Origin: RGIG7213 sp045124505
GTDB taxonomy: Bacteria; Bacillota; Clostridia; Oscillospirales; CAG-272
Length of the DNA stretch: 64,000 nucleotides
NCBI GenBank assembly: GCA_045124505.1
Contig: JBGVLZ010000123.1
Coordinates: forward strand, 69,764 to 133,763
Direction of reading: 5' to 3'
Shown here: positions 7,396 to 15,049 of the stretch, piece after piece
How positions within the stretch are numbered: the first letter of the stretch is position 1
Layout: the number at the start of each line of letters is the position of its first letter
Translations under genes and position numbers: made by a program
Notes under the pieces: model-generated
The model's database searches: none
Told to the model about the DNA's origin: nothing
The model's input: the letters and a program-made list of their open reading frames with translations, nothing else

Positions 7396-9597
7396 ATGAA
7401 ACGTTTTTTGTCATGGATAATTTTATCGGCAACTGTCTTGACCTGCTTTCTCACATCCGCATGTACGGGCGAAAACAAAGAGGAAACAGTATCCGATACC
7501 GTTACAGAGGGCGATCCTTCTGAAATACCGTTTGATATAACGGAGCTTCTTTTGCAGACGAGAAATAATTTCACCCACAGCTTTGATTTTACAGAATGTA
7601 CCGTCGGAACGTGTAAGGTCAACAAATATCTGACGCTCACAGGCGAGAATTACACCGGAAACAAACAAAAGGGACTTGTAGGCTCTAAAAGAGAGGTCGG
7701 TGCTGTAGGCTTTTCCGAAAGGATAGTTTCTTTCCCGTATACAGCGGAAGCGTATCTTTACGATGACAGCTCAGATATTGATGACGGTGTTATGGCAGGT
7801 ATTCTGTGCGGTATGTCTGAGGACTGCCACACGGAAAGCGGACTTTGGTTTTCGTTTAATAAAAATAAAGTCACGGCACGTATCAAGGATGTACTTGAAT
7901 GTACGGTGACGGAATCTTTGCCGTTTGACTGCAAAGACGGCGTAAAAGCCGTATTTGAAGGCACGCCCGATGAAATAAAGGTGTCTGCAAACGGTACGCA
8001 TATTGCAACGGTAACACTCACCGATACAGGGCTTTCACTGAAAGATCCTTCGGGAGGTGAGCTTGCATCATGCACCTCGGGAAGATTTATTTTTGATAAA
8101 AAAACGCACGGATATTTCCGTGCGGAAACGAACAGATCGTCATGTATTATCGGTGCGTTGAGCATTTCGCACGTATCTGAGGAAAAATTCACTCCCGATG
8201 AAACGGTCTACGCTTTTATGACGGGAAGGGAATACTCCTTCAAGGATAAAGAGGCGTTTATGCATACGGCAAAAACAAAGGAGCTTGACGGAAAGATCTA
8301 TGCAGATGCCGTAACTCTTTTTGAAATGTTTGATTTTACATGCAGTATTGACGGTGAGCTTATAAAAGCCGAAAGAGGTAACGCATCGCTCACTGTGACT
8401 GTCGGCAGACCTGTTATGAATGTAAACGGCGAGGATAAGCCGTTCACATCCGTTAAGGATATTGACGGCGGACTTTATATGTGTGTTGACAGCTTTGCAA
8501 AAATTCTCGGTTATAAGGCATCATATGACAGTGCAAGCGGAATTTGTACGGTGTACCCTGCAAATGCCGAAATATCCGATGACAAAAAAATGCTTGCATC
8601 GGAGAATTTCAGAATTTATGAAGAGATCGTATTCAATTATGATGACGTTGAATGCAGTAAAACAGGTGTGGGAAAATATGAAGCCGCACCGTATGAAGAC
8701 AGAATAGTCGGAATTTCATACACAACATGGCACAGAAACACAAATACGTGGTGGAGAAACACCTGGGGCACACCCCTTATCGGTGAATATGAATCGCAAG
8801 AGGAAGACGTTTTGCGTTACCATGCAGAGCTTCTTGCCGCCGCCGATGTCGATTTCGTGTTTGTGGACTGGTCAAATAATACGACAATTTCCTCGGCAAC
8901 GCTTGAGTATGCAGAGGATTTCCGAATGATCGAGCATTCCACGTACAAAATGTTCGAAGTGTGGAACACTGTGCCGAATGCCCCGAAAATAGCGTTGTTT
9001 TTAGGTCCGGGACATGCGGGACAGACGAATGTCGATAACGGCAAGCATCAGAAAAAGGCGGATCAGGTATATTCTTCCTTTGTTGAAAATGAAGAATACG
9101 GAGATATGTATTATTACTATCAGGGTAAGCCTCTTCTCATCTGCTACGGTGCGACGCCTAATCAGTACGGCGCCAACCCGAAATGGACAGATGACAGATT
9201 TACTGTACGCTGGATGACGGGATATGTCGGTCAGCAGCCATCATTGTGTGACAGAAAGCTGTGCTCGGAGCATTTCTGGAGCTGGGAGGAGCGTTCACCC
9301 CAGACATATACACAGCTCAACGGAACAGTCGAAACCGTGACATGCTCTGCGGCAACACGTGGAGAAAGTGCTGAAAAAAGCGAATTGCGTTCAAGCGGCG
9401 CAACCCTTAAAAAGCAGGTACAGCGTGCGTGTGAGCTTGGCGCATCGATGATACTGTTCACCACGTGGAACGAATGGACATCGAGCGAGCAAAAAAATCC
9501 CGAAGGCTCACGAGATTTTGAACCGTCCGTGGAATACGGCACGTTCTACTATGACCTTATGTGTCAGCAGATAAAGAAATTCAAAGGTAAAATATAA
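7396..9597 (+). CDS. Lipoprotein with Cu-amine-oxidase-N-like domain and GH99/GH71-like domain
   Basis: A 733-aa lipoprotein: a signal peptide ending in FLTSAC (lipobox Cys ~23), a beta-rich region (~60-270), a segment like the copper-amine-oxidase N-terminal fold used as a binding module (~280-390; GKIYADAVTLFEM, GLYMCVDSFAKILGYKASYD), and a C-terminal ~330-aa catalytic-like domain paralogous to the gene just upstream (FVFVDWSNNT, FLGPGHAGQ, YFWSWEER-like, TTWNEWTSSEQ). The last ~19 residues are identical in both proteins. It starts one base after the previous stop with AAAGGA as ribosome site. Probably the exported partner of the cytoplasmic paralog in glycan degradation. Confidence 0.72.
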   Translation: MKRFLSWIILSATVLTCFLTSACTGENKEETVSDTVTEGDPSEIPFDITELLLQTRNNFTHSFDFTECTVGTCKVNKYLTLTGENYTGNKQKGLVGSKREVGAVGFSERIVSFPYTAEAYLYDDSSDIDDGVMAGILCGMSEDCHTESGLWFSFNKNKVTARIKDVLECTVTESLPFDCKDGVKAVFEGTPDEIKVSANGTHIATVTLTDTGLSLKDPSGGELASCTSGRFIFDKKTHGYFRAETNRSSCIIGALSISHVSEEKFTPDETVYAFMTGREYSFKDKEAFMHTAKTKELDGKIYADAVTLFEMFDFTCSIDGELIKAERGNASLTVTVGRPVMNVNGEDKPFTSVKDIDGGLYMCVDSFAKILGYKASYDSASGICTVYPANAEISDDKKMLASENFRIYEEIVFNYDDVECSKTGVGKYEAAPYEDRIVGISYTTWHRNTNTWWRNTWGTPLIGEYESQEEDVLRYHAELLAAADVDFVFVDWSNNTTISSATLEYAEDFRMIEHSTYKMFEVWNTVPNAPKIALFLGPGHAGQTNVDNGKHQKKADQVYSSFVENEEYGDMYYYYQGKPLLICYGATPNQYGANPKWTDDRFTVRWMTGYVGQQPSLCDRKLCSEHFWSWEERSPQTYTQLNGTVETVTCSAATRGESAEKSELRSSGATLKKQVQRACELGASMILFTTWNEWTSSEQKNPEGSRDFEPSVEYGTFYYDLMCQQIKKFKGKI

Positions 9598-10052
9598 AAT
9601 ATTTATCCTGTAGTATCTTGTAACAACTAAAACTTTACTTTTTCAACATAACTATGGATGTACAAAAAGTTTGCGTACACTAAGCCTTTTCCAGTCACTT
9701 GACGAAGTCAAGTGATGGGAGACAAGGTGGCGGCGAAGCCGACGGATGAGGTGTTTTCAAAACCGTTTTTTAGGCATTATAAACAGTTTCTTCCGCCTCG
9801 GTAACACCTCATCCACCACTAACGTGGTCCCCCTTCTCCCACTGGAGAAGGCTCGGTTCAGTGGTAATTTTTTGTTACTATATAGACATATTGAAATATA
9901 AAGTTTTAGATGTGAAAAGGTAGTAGGGGAGTGCAAGCAGTTAGTATGCGAACTGCTTGCACTCCCCTACAGAAAAAATATAAAAAAACATATGGGGCGG
10001 CAAATTTTAGAAACAATTCCTAAAAATGAGCCGGCCCCTTTTCAATTCTTAT
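9598..10052. repeat. Gene-free stretch with a MITE-like inverted repeat and two hairpins
   Basis: 455 bp without a gene. 9682-9853 is a long imperfect inverted repeat whose outer arms read AAGCC-TTTTCCAGT and its complement, with TGGCGGCGAAGCCGACGGAT near the left arm and CCACTAACGTGG near the right. 9923-9970 is a hairpin with two exact 20-bp arms (starting GTAGGGGAGTGCAAGCAGTT). 9994-10038 is a short copy of the inverted termini of the MITE described at 55404, and may also serve as terminator of the phosphatase gene on the minus strand. Confidence 0.75.
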
Positions 10053-11231
10053 TCAGTCAGTAACAAGAATATCTCTTATCTTTGCGAGATCCTGTTCTAC
10101 AAGACCTGTGGAAAGCAGGTAATTTTTAACCTTTATCTGAAGTGTGTCTTCCTCTGCGCCGAAGTTGTTAAGTCCTTCTGTAAGCCATGCGATGTTTTGA
10201 ATTGCACCTGTAAGCTCCTGATGTGAGAAGTTACCCTGTCTTGAATAGAAGGATGTGTAATAATCTCTTACGATAGTTTCCTCATCAACACCGCAAAGTG
10301 CGAGAAGGAGGAATGCAGTTGTTCCCGTTCTGTCACGTCCGAGTGAGCAGTGGAACAGAATAGGATAGTTGTTTTCATCTGCAAATGCAAGCATTGTGCG
10401 CTTTACGTCAGCCTTGTTTGCTTCATCGAAAATGTGCTGATACCATTTAAGAGGGATAGATATTTTGTTAAGTCCGGGAATTGCAGAACCGCCTGCCGCA
10501 CCGCGAAGGTCAAGGTCTGTTTTGATGCCGAGCTGGTTGAGAACGACATTTCTGCCATCCTGATTTGCATCCTCAAGCTGACCTGAACGGTATACGATAC
10601 CCTGCTTTATATACTTACCGTCAAGCGTTTTGTATCCGCCGAGGTCACGCATATTTGAGATGTTGTCAGCCTTGATAAATCTCGGATAACCCGATTCTGT
10701 TTCAAATGTGAATACCTTTGAAACACCGTCGGAGGATGATACGCTCCAATAATATTTTGTGCCTACCTTGAGATTGTATACATCAAGCTTTGCTTCCTTT
10801 GTTTGGTATGTAATACCGTCTGAAAGATCTTCTTTTTCGGAAATCGTTACTGTGTATTCTTTACCGTCTGATGCTTTTTCATCTGACCATGAAAAACTAA
10901 CGGCGGGAGGTGTGCAAAGCTCCTCTTTGGCATAACCGAAGTTGGGATCCTTAAGCTGTCTGAATCTTGCATTCATGTGCTTTATGATGGGATCCGATGC
11001 TAAAACGATGTCCTTTTTACCGTCTTCGGGTGTAAGCAGGGAAATGGAGCTTACTGTCTCGGGCTCTGTTTGGGGTGTTGTTTCGGGTGCTGTTTCTTCG
11101 ATAATTTGTGTTGTTGTATCGCCTGTCATGGCATCTGTTCCTTTCGCGTCGCCGTTACCGCAGGCTGTAACAGAGAGCACAGTAGCGGACAAAACAACGG
11201 CAGCTGTCAATTGTTTAACTGTTTTTTTCAT
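10053..11231 (-). CDS. Lipoprotein tyrosine/serine phosphatase
   Basis: A 392-aa exported lipoprotein (signal peptide, lipobox SVTAC ~24, then a Thr/Glu/Pro linker). Residues ~80-180 form a fibronectin/Ig-like beta region. The C-terminal ~200 residues match the Y_phosphatase3 group, with NMRDLGGY, a VYRSGQL block and the active-site loop HCSLGRDRTG (Cys nucleophile, Arg). Such enzymes remove phosphate from phosphotyrosine, phosphoserine or phospholipids. It is transcribed alone from a GTGATATAAT promoter. Its extracellular location suggests an environmental or envelope substrate; the target is not evident. Confidence 0.88.
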   Translation of the reverse strand: MKKTVKQLTAAVVLSATVLSVTACGNGDAKGTDAMTGDTTTQIIEETAPETTPQTEPETVSSISLLTPEDGKKDIVLASDPIIKHMNARFRQLKDPNFGYAKEELCTPPAVSFSWSDEKASDGKEYTVTISEKEDLSDGITYQTKEAKLDVYNLKVGTKYYWSVSSSDGVSKVFTFETESGYPRFIKADNISNMRDLGGYKTLDGKYIKQGIVYRSGQLEDANQDGRNVVLNQLGIKTDLDLRGAAGGSAIPGLNKISIPLKWYQHIFDEANKADVKRTMLAFADENNYPILFHCSLGRDRTGTTAFLLLALCGVDEETIVRDYYTSFYSRQGNFSHQELTGAIQNIAWLTEGLNNFGAEEDTLQIKVKNYLLSTGLVEQDLAKIRDILVTD

Positions 11232-11263
11232 TATTATAAACCTTTCAAAAGTTCTTTTTTGTC

Positions 11264-11292
11264 ATTATATCACATTTTTTCCGTTCAGTCAA
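11264..11292 (-). promoter_or_regulatory. SigA-type promoter of the phosphatase gene
   Basis: Minus strand TTGACT (11287-11292), 17-bp spacer ending TGTGA, TATAAT (11264-11269). Confidence 0.8.
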
Positions 11293-11322
11293 TAGAAATT
11301 TAATTTACCGAAATAAAAATCA

Positions 11323-11349
11323 AACAACCGCAGTTTTACTGCGGTTGTT
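11323..11349 (-). terminator. Terminator of the surface protein gene
   Basis: Inverted repeat AACAACCGCAG / CTGCGGTTGTT with a short loop, followed on the minus strand by TGATTTTTATTT. Confidence 0.75.
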
Positions 11350-11377
11350 CTAATCCAAGACGTATGTAGTTTATTGA

Positions 11378-12049
11378 TTAAGCGCGAACCTTCTTGGAAA
11401 CTGCAACGCCTGCGAGAGCTACCATAGCAACAGCAACGATAGCAACGATCATAGCGTCGCCTGTTTCGGGGTTAGAAGGTGTAGAGGGTGTTTCGGGATT
11501 TGAAGGTGTTTCGGGATTTGAAGGTGTTTCGGGATTTGAAGGTGTTTCGGGAGCAGCTTCGTTATCTGTGTAATCGGAAGCAGCACCAACTGTTACTTCG
11601 CAAGCCCAGATAGCGTCCATCTTGCCATCAGCATACTTTACGTATACTCTTACGAGCTGTGTTCCTTCTGTAAGGGGAACCTTAACGTCGTATCTTGAAT
11701 CGTATGCGCCCTTGCCGGCGTTGATAACAGCATCTTCAGCGGCAACTGTGAAAGCAGCGTCTGTTGCCTTTTCACCGCCGTTTACGCTGTAGTAGAAGCC
11801 TTCGATTTCGGCATTGTCACCGGAAACCCAGCCCCAGAATGTAGCATCAGCTGTGCCTGCGGGAACTGTGAGATAGTTGATTTTTGCATCGTCGTTGTCG
11901 CACATAACATTTCCGGCTGTGGATTTGATTATGTCGTTACTTACGTGAACTGTATTTGTCCAGCCTGCCTTTACATCGGGAACTGCGGCAAAAACTGCAA
12001 CGGATGCAAGAAGCATTGTTGCGAGAATGAGAGATACAATCTTTTTCAT
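11378..12049 (-). CDS. Secreted surface protein with NPETGD sorting-like C-terminus
   Basis: A 223-aa protein with a signal peptide (MKKIVSLILATMLLASVAVF), an unassigned beta-rich domain (~30-155), a PETPSN repeat linker (four to five copies, ~170-195), and a C-terminus NPETGD followed by a hydrophobic segment and SKKVRA. That architecture is that of a cell-wall sorting signal, with NPxTG in place of LPxTG. The same tail closes the protein at 63122-63703. I do not recognise the domain. The next upstream gene is separated by its own promoter and terminator, so this is a single-gene unit. Confidence 0.8.
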   Translation of the reverse strand: MKKIVSLILATMLLASVAVFAAVPDVKAGWTNTVHVSNDIIKSTAGNVMCDNDDAKINYLTVPAGTADATFWGWVSGDNAEIEGFYYSVNGGEKATDAAFTVAAEDAVINAGKGAYDSRYDVKVPLTEGTQLVRVYVKYADGKMDAIWACEVTVGAASDYTDNEAAPETPSNPETPSNPETPSNPETPSTPSNPETGDAMIVAIVAVAMVALAGVAVSKKVRA

Positions 12050-12090
12050 AGTTCATTATCCTCCTGAAATATTTAAGTCTTGGTAACTAT

Positions 12091-12118
12091 ATAATATCAT
12101 ATTTTTATATTTTGTCAA
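12091..12118 (-). promoter_or_regulatory. Promoter of the NPETGD surface protein gene
   Basis: Minus strand TTGACA (12113-12118), 16-bp spacer, TATTAT (12091-12096). AGGAGGAT ribosome site follows before the ATG at 12049. Confidence 0.75.
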
Positions 12119-12193
12119 TACATTTTACGAATTTTTTTAGTATACGTGCGGATTTTATTGATTTGAAATCCGCATTAAAAGACGAAAAACAAA

Positions 12194-12236
12194 GGGGCGG
12201 TTCAGTTGGAAAATCATTTCCCGCGTGAGCCGCCCC
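12194..12236 (-). terminator. Terminator of the Cys-cluster membrane protein gene
   Basis: GGGGCGG-type outer stem with an inner GGAAAT/ATTTTCC stem; on the minus strand it is followed by TTTGTTTTTCG. Confidence 0.65.
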
Positions 12237-12261
12237 ATGTGTTTAACTTGTCAATTAATGA

Positions 12262-12498
12262 TTATATTTCTTCTGCAGCCTCTTCGATCACGTCTTCGAA
12301 TTCTTCGCATGCGTCATCGCAGCAACAGCAGCATTCATCGTCGATGTCGAGCTCATCAAGCTCGTCAAAAAGTGAATCGTCCTTTGATGCCTTACGCTCT
12401 GTAAGCTTCTTTACGATAAAGAAAGCGGCAACAGCAACGCCTAAAACGGCAAAGATCAAAACAACGATCTTTATGATATTGGATGATTGATTTGTCAT
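12262..12498 (-). CDS. Small membrane protein with acidic poly-cysteine cluster
   Basis: 78 aa from the ATG at 12498, which has AAAGGAGATATT in front (a 104-aa reading starts too far upstream of this site). One N-terminal membrane helix (IIKIVVLIFAVLGVAVAAFF), a charged linker, then a very acidic tail containing DECCCCCDDAC and ending in EEAAEEI. Six cysteines within eight residues suggest metal or Fe-S binding, or disulfide formation, but I know no family. It has its own terminator. The tail would be cytoplasmic or extracellular depending on topology; the positive charges after the helix favour a cytoplasmic tail. Confidence 0.72.
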   Translation of the reverse strand: MTNQSSNIIKIVVLIFAVLGVAVAAFFIVKKLTERKASKDDSLFDELDELDIDDECCCCCDDACEEFEDVIEEAAEEI

Positions 12499-12608
12499 GG
12501 TAATATCTCCTTTATAAAATGTATTTTGGTATTTTCTTCCGACATCATTATACAACAAACGGCGGTGTTTCGTCAATACCTTTAAGGGTGCCGGATTTTA
12601 TATTTGTA

Positions 12609-13115
12609 TTAATTATTTGTAAAATCCTGTGATTTTATACTTTTCAGTATCGGTTTTTCAAGCAGACGCTTGAATTTTGTAAGGGGATCTGTCTTATCTT
12701 TTATGGGCGGTACAAGTATAGATCTTATTCCCGCACATTTTCCCGCAAGCACGTCTGTGAATATCTGATCGCCCAGCATACACACGTTTTCGTAAGGTAC
12801 AGCCATGTATTCCATGGCGTGTATCAGATTTTTTTTGAACGGCTTTCCGCTTTTTCCGACTGCAAAAAATCCAAGCTCCTCGTTGAAGATGCGCACACGC
12901 TCATGGCTGTTGTTTGAAACAAAGGCAATTTTTATCCCTGCCTCATCAAGTGATTTCAGCCACGACAAAACAGCATCTGTCGGCTTTTCATCGTCATATG
13001 TAACGAGTGTGTTGTCGATGTCCGACACTATCGCTTTTATATTGTTTTTCTTCAAAAATTCGGGTGTGATGTCAGAAAAACCGTCAAATACCCAATCGGG
13101 TGTAAATAAGCTCAT
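12609..13115 (-). CDS. YqeG-type HAD phosphatase
   Basis: A 168-aa HAD-superfamily subfamily IIIA protein. The catalytic motif DIDNTLV (nucleophile Asp ~32), motif II FVSNNS, the KP-x-K segment and motif III MLGDQIFTDV are all present. Members are phosphatases often found near shikimate or ribosome-assembly genes; the substrate here is unknown. Last gene of the minus-strand run that begins at 20121, 15 bp after mnmA. Confidence 0.9.
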   Translation of the reverse strand: MSLFTPDWVFDGFSDITPEFLKKNNIKAIVSDIDNTLVTYDDEKPTDAVLSWLKSLDEAGIKIAFVSNNSHERVRIFNEELGFFAVGKSGKPFKKNLIHAMEYMAVPYENVCMLGDQIFTDVLAGKCAGIRSILVPPIKDKTDPLTKFKRLLEKPILKSIKSQDFTNN

Positions 13116-13130
13116 TTATAAACCTCATTT

Positions 13131-14141
13131 TCAGACTATTATACCGCCGCCGAGCACACGCTCACCGTCGTAAAAAACAGCACTCTGTCCCGGACACGGC
13201 GCACGTTCAGGTGAGGTGAAGGTGCATTTTACCGTTTTTCCATCAACCTTTTCGATGACTGCCTCATTTGCGTTTTTTCTGTATCTTGTTTTCACCTCTG
13301 CAGTCAGAGGAAATGACACATCGGCAAGAAAATTAACGTCTGTGCACAGTATATCATTTTTGTAAAGGTCTTCCTCGTTCCCCAGCACAACGGTATTGTC
13401 ACCGCTTCTTTTTTCAACGACAAATATGCGCTTGCCTGCCGACACACCGAGTCCACGCCTTTGCCCTATCGTATACCTGTGACAGCCGAGGTGACAGCCC
13501 AAAGACTTTCCCTGCATGTCGACAAACTGCCCTTTTTGGGTAGTGTAGCCGTTACCTTCTAAAAATTTCGCATAATCTCCGTCGGGAATAAAGCAGATAT
13601 CCTGTGATTCGGGACGCTTGGCACAGGGAAGTGAAAATTTTTCAACGTATGCCCTCACCTCGTCCTTGCTTTCAAAATCGCCAAGCGGAAACAAAACACG
13701 GGAAATGATATCCTTTTTCATGCCGTAAAGCACGTAGCTCTGATCCTTTTCCTTGTTTTTTGCCTTCAGAAGCATACCGTTTTCTATCCTTGCATAGTGT
13801 CCGGTTGCTATCATGTCTGCACCCGTTTCAAATGCACGGGCGGCAAAAGCACCGAATTTGAGGTCAATATTGCAATTTATACAAGGGTTTGGCGTTCTGT
13901 TTTCGATATAATTTTTGCAAAAGGGATTTATGACACGTTCTTTAAAAAGCTCCCTGAAATCGTACACCTCAAAATCAATTCCGAGTGCGTCGCATACAAG
14001 ACGTGCCGCTTCAATATCAGCATCGTTTTCAACGCCGAGGCGCATTGTTGCCCCACGCACGTTATATCCCTTTTCTTTAAGCATGGCGCATGCGGCGGCG
14101 CTGTCTACTCCCCCGCTCATTGCCACAGTGACGTTTTTCAT
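13131..14141 (-). CDS. mnmA: tRNA-specific 2-thiouridylase MnmA
   Basis: A 336-aa enzyme that places sulfur on U34 of Lys, Glu and Gln tRNAs. N-terminal PP-loop AMSGGVDSAAA, first catalytic Cys in NPCINCN, second in ESQDICFIPDGDY, and the YTIGQRRGLG segment of the central domain. Slightly shorter than the ~360-aa norm. Its start overlaps the stop of the upstream kinase gene by 4 bp (ATGA), so translation is coupled. Confidence 0.96.
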   Translation of the reverse strand: MKNVTVAMSGGVDSAAACAMLKEKGYNVRGATMRLGVENDADIEAARLVCDALGIDFEVYDFRELFKERVINPFCKNYIENRTPNPCINCNIDLKFGAFAARAFETGADMIATGHYARIENGMLLKAKNKEKDQSYVLYGMKKDIISRVLFPLGDFESKDEVRAYVEKFSLPCAKRPESQDICFIPDGDYAKFLEGNGYTTQKGQFVDMQGKSLGCHLGCHRYTIGQRRGLGVSAGKRIFVVEKRSGDNTVVLGNEEDLYKNDILCTDVNFLADVSFPLTAEVKTRYRKNANEAVIEKVDGKTVKCTFTSPERAPCPGQSAVFYDGERVLGGGIIV

Positions 14142-15049
14142 AATACTTCCGACCTCTTTAAAAGTTCTTCAAAAAGTGCCCTGTCAAACGGTTTTTCGGG
14201 CTTTGTGTATGCGTTACAGCTTCCGGCAGATACAGCATAAGCAAGACATTCGGACATGCTTTTTCCGTTTTTATAAGCGTATACAAATCCTGCAAGCATG
14301 CTGTCGCCTGAGCCGACTGTGTTGTAAACAGGCATTTGCATCGGTATTTTGCATCTGAACGATCCGTTTTCCGACAAAAGCACAGCACCCTTTTCCCCAA
14401 GGGATAAAAGCACGTTTTCTGCCCCCATTCCGCACAGCTTCATAGCCGACTCAATAACGTCGCCTTCACCGAAAAGCTCTCTCACTTCATGCTCATTCGG
14501 TTTTAGCAGAAATACACCGTGCCTTGCACATTTTATAAGGCTTTCCCCTGTGGTGTCGCAAATGACACAGGCACCCCTTGAAAGTGCAAATTCCACCGTG
14601 ACTCCGTACAGATCAACATCCGACGGCGGTGTGCTTCCCGAAAGTATAACGATATCGTTTTCTGTTAATTTTTCAAGGCTTGAAAGAAGCAGATCTACAT
14701 GCTCCTTTGATATTTTTCCGCCTTTTGCGTTAAATTCAAATGTTTTTTGATCCTCTGTCAGCTCAGCTATTTTGACGTTTACACGTGTAGGGGATGGAAC
14801 CTCGATACATTCATATTTCTGTCCTTTTGAAATAAGCATGCTTTCAAGCATTTTACCCGTGTCACCGCCCAAAAAGCACAAGGCGGTGTTGTCTTCACCG
14901 AGTGAACTGAGTACGCCCGACACGTTTATTCCTTTTCCGCCCGCTTTGAAGCACGTGCTTTCCGCACGTGCGGGGATATCTGCACAGACAGCTGAATTTA
15001 CCGTCATGTGGTAATCAAGCGACGGGGAGAACGTTACTGTGTATATCAT
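14138..15049 (-). CDS. PfkB-family sugar-phosphate kinase (1-phosphofructokinase type)
   Basis: A 303-aa ribokinase-fold enzyme. It opens with MIYTVTFSPSLDYHM, the pattern of 1-phosphofructokinase/tagatose-6-phosphate kinase, with the glycine motif GGKGINVSGVLSSLG (~38) and the catalytic anion-hole motif NTVGSGDSMLAGFVY (~245). No PTS-Fru gene is adjacent; instead it sits between a GH2 glycosidase and mnmA, overlapping both by 4 bp. Fructose-1-phosphate or tagatose-6-phosphate is the likely substrate. Confidence 0.88.
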   Translation of the reverse strand: MIYTVTFSPSLDYHMTVNSAVCADIPARAESTCFKAGGKGINVSGVLSSLGEDNTALCFLGGDTGKMLESMLISKGQKYECIEVPSPTRVNVKIAELTEDQKTFEFNAKGGKISKEHVDLLLSSLEKLTENDIVILSGSTPPSDVDLYGVTVEFALSRGACVICDTTGESLIKCARHGVFLLKPNEHEVRELFGEGDVIESAMKLCGMGAENVLLSLGEKGAVLLSENGSFRCKIPMQMPVYNTVGSGDSMLAGFVYAYKNGKSMSECLAYAVSAGSCNAYTKPEKPFDRALFEELLKRSEVL

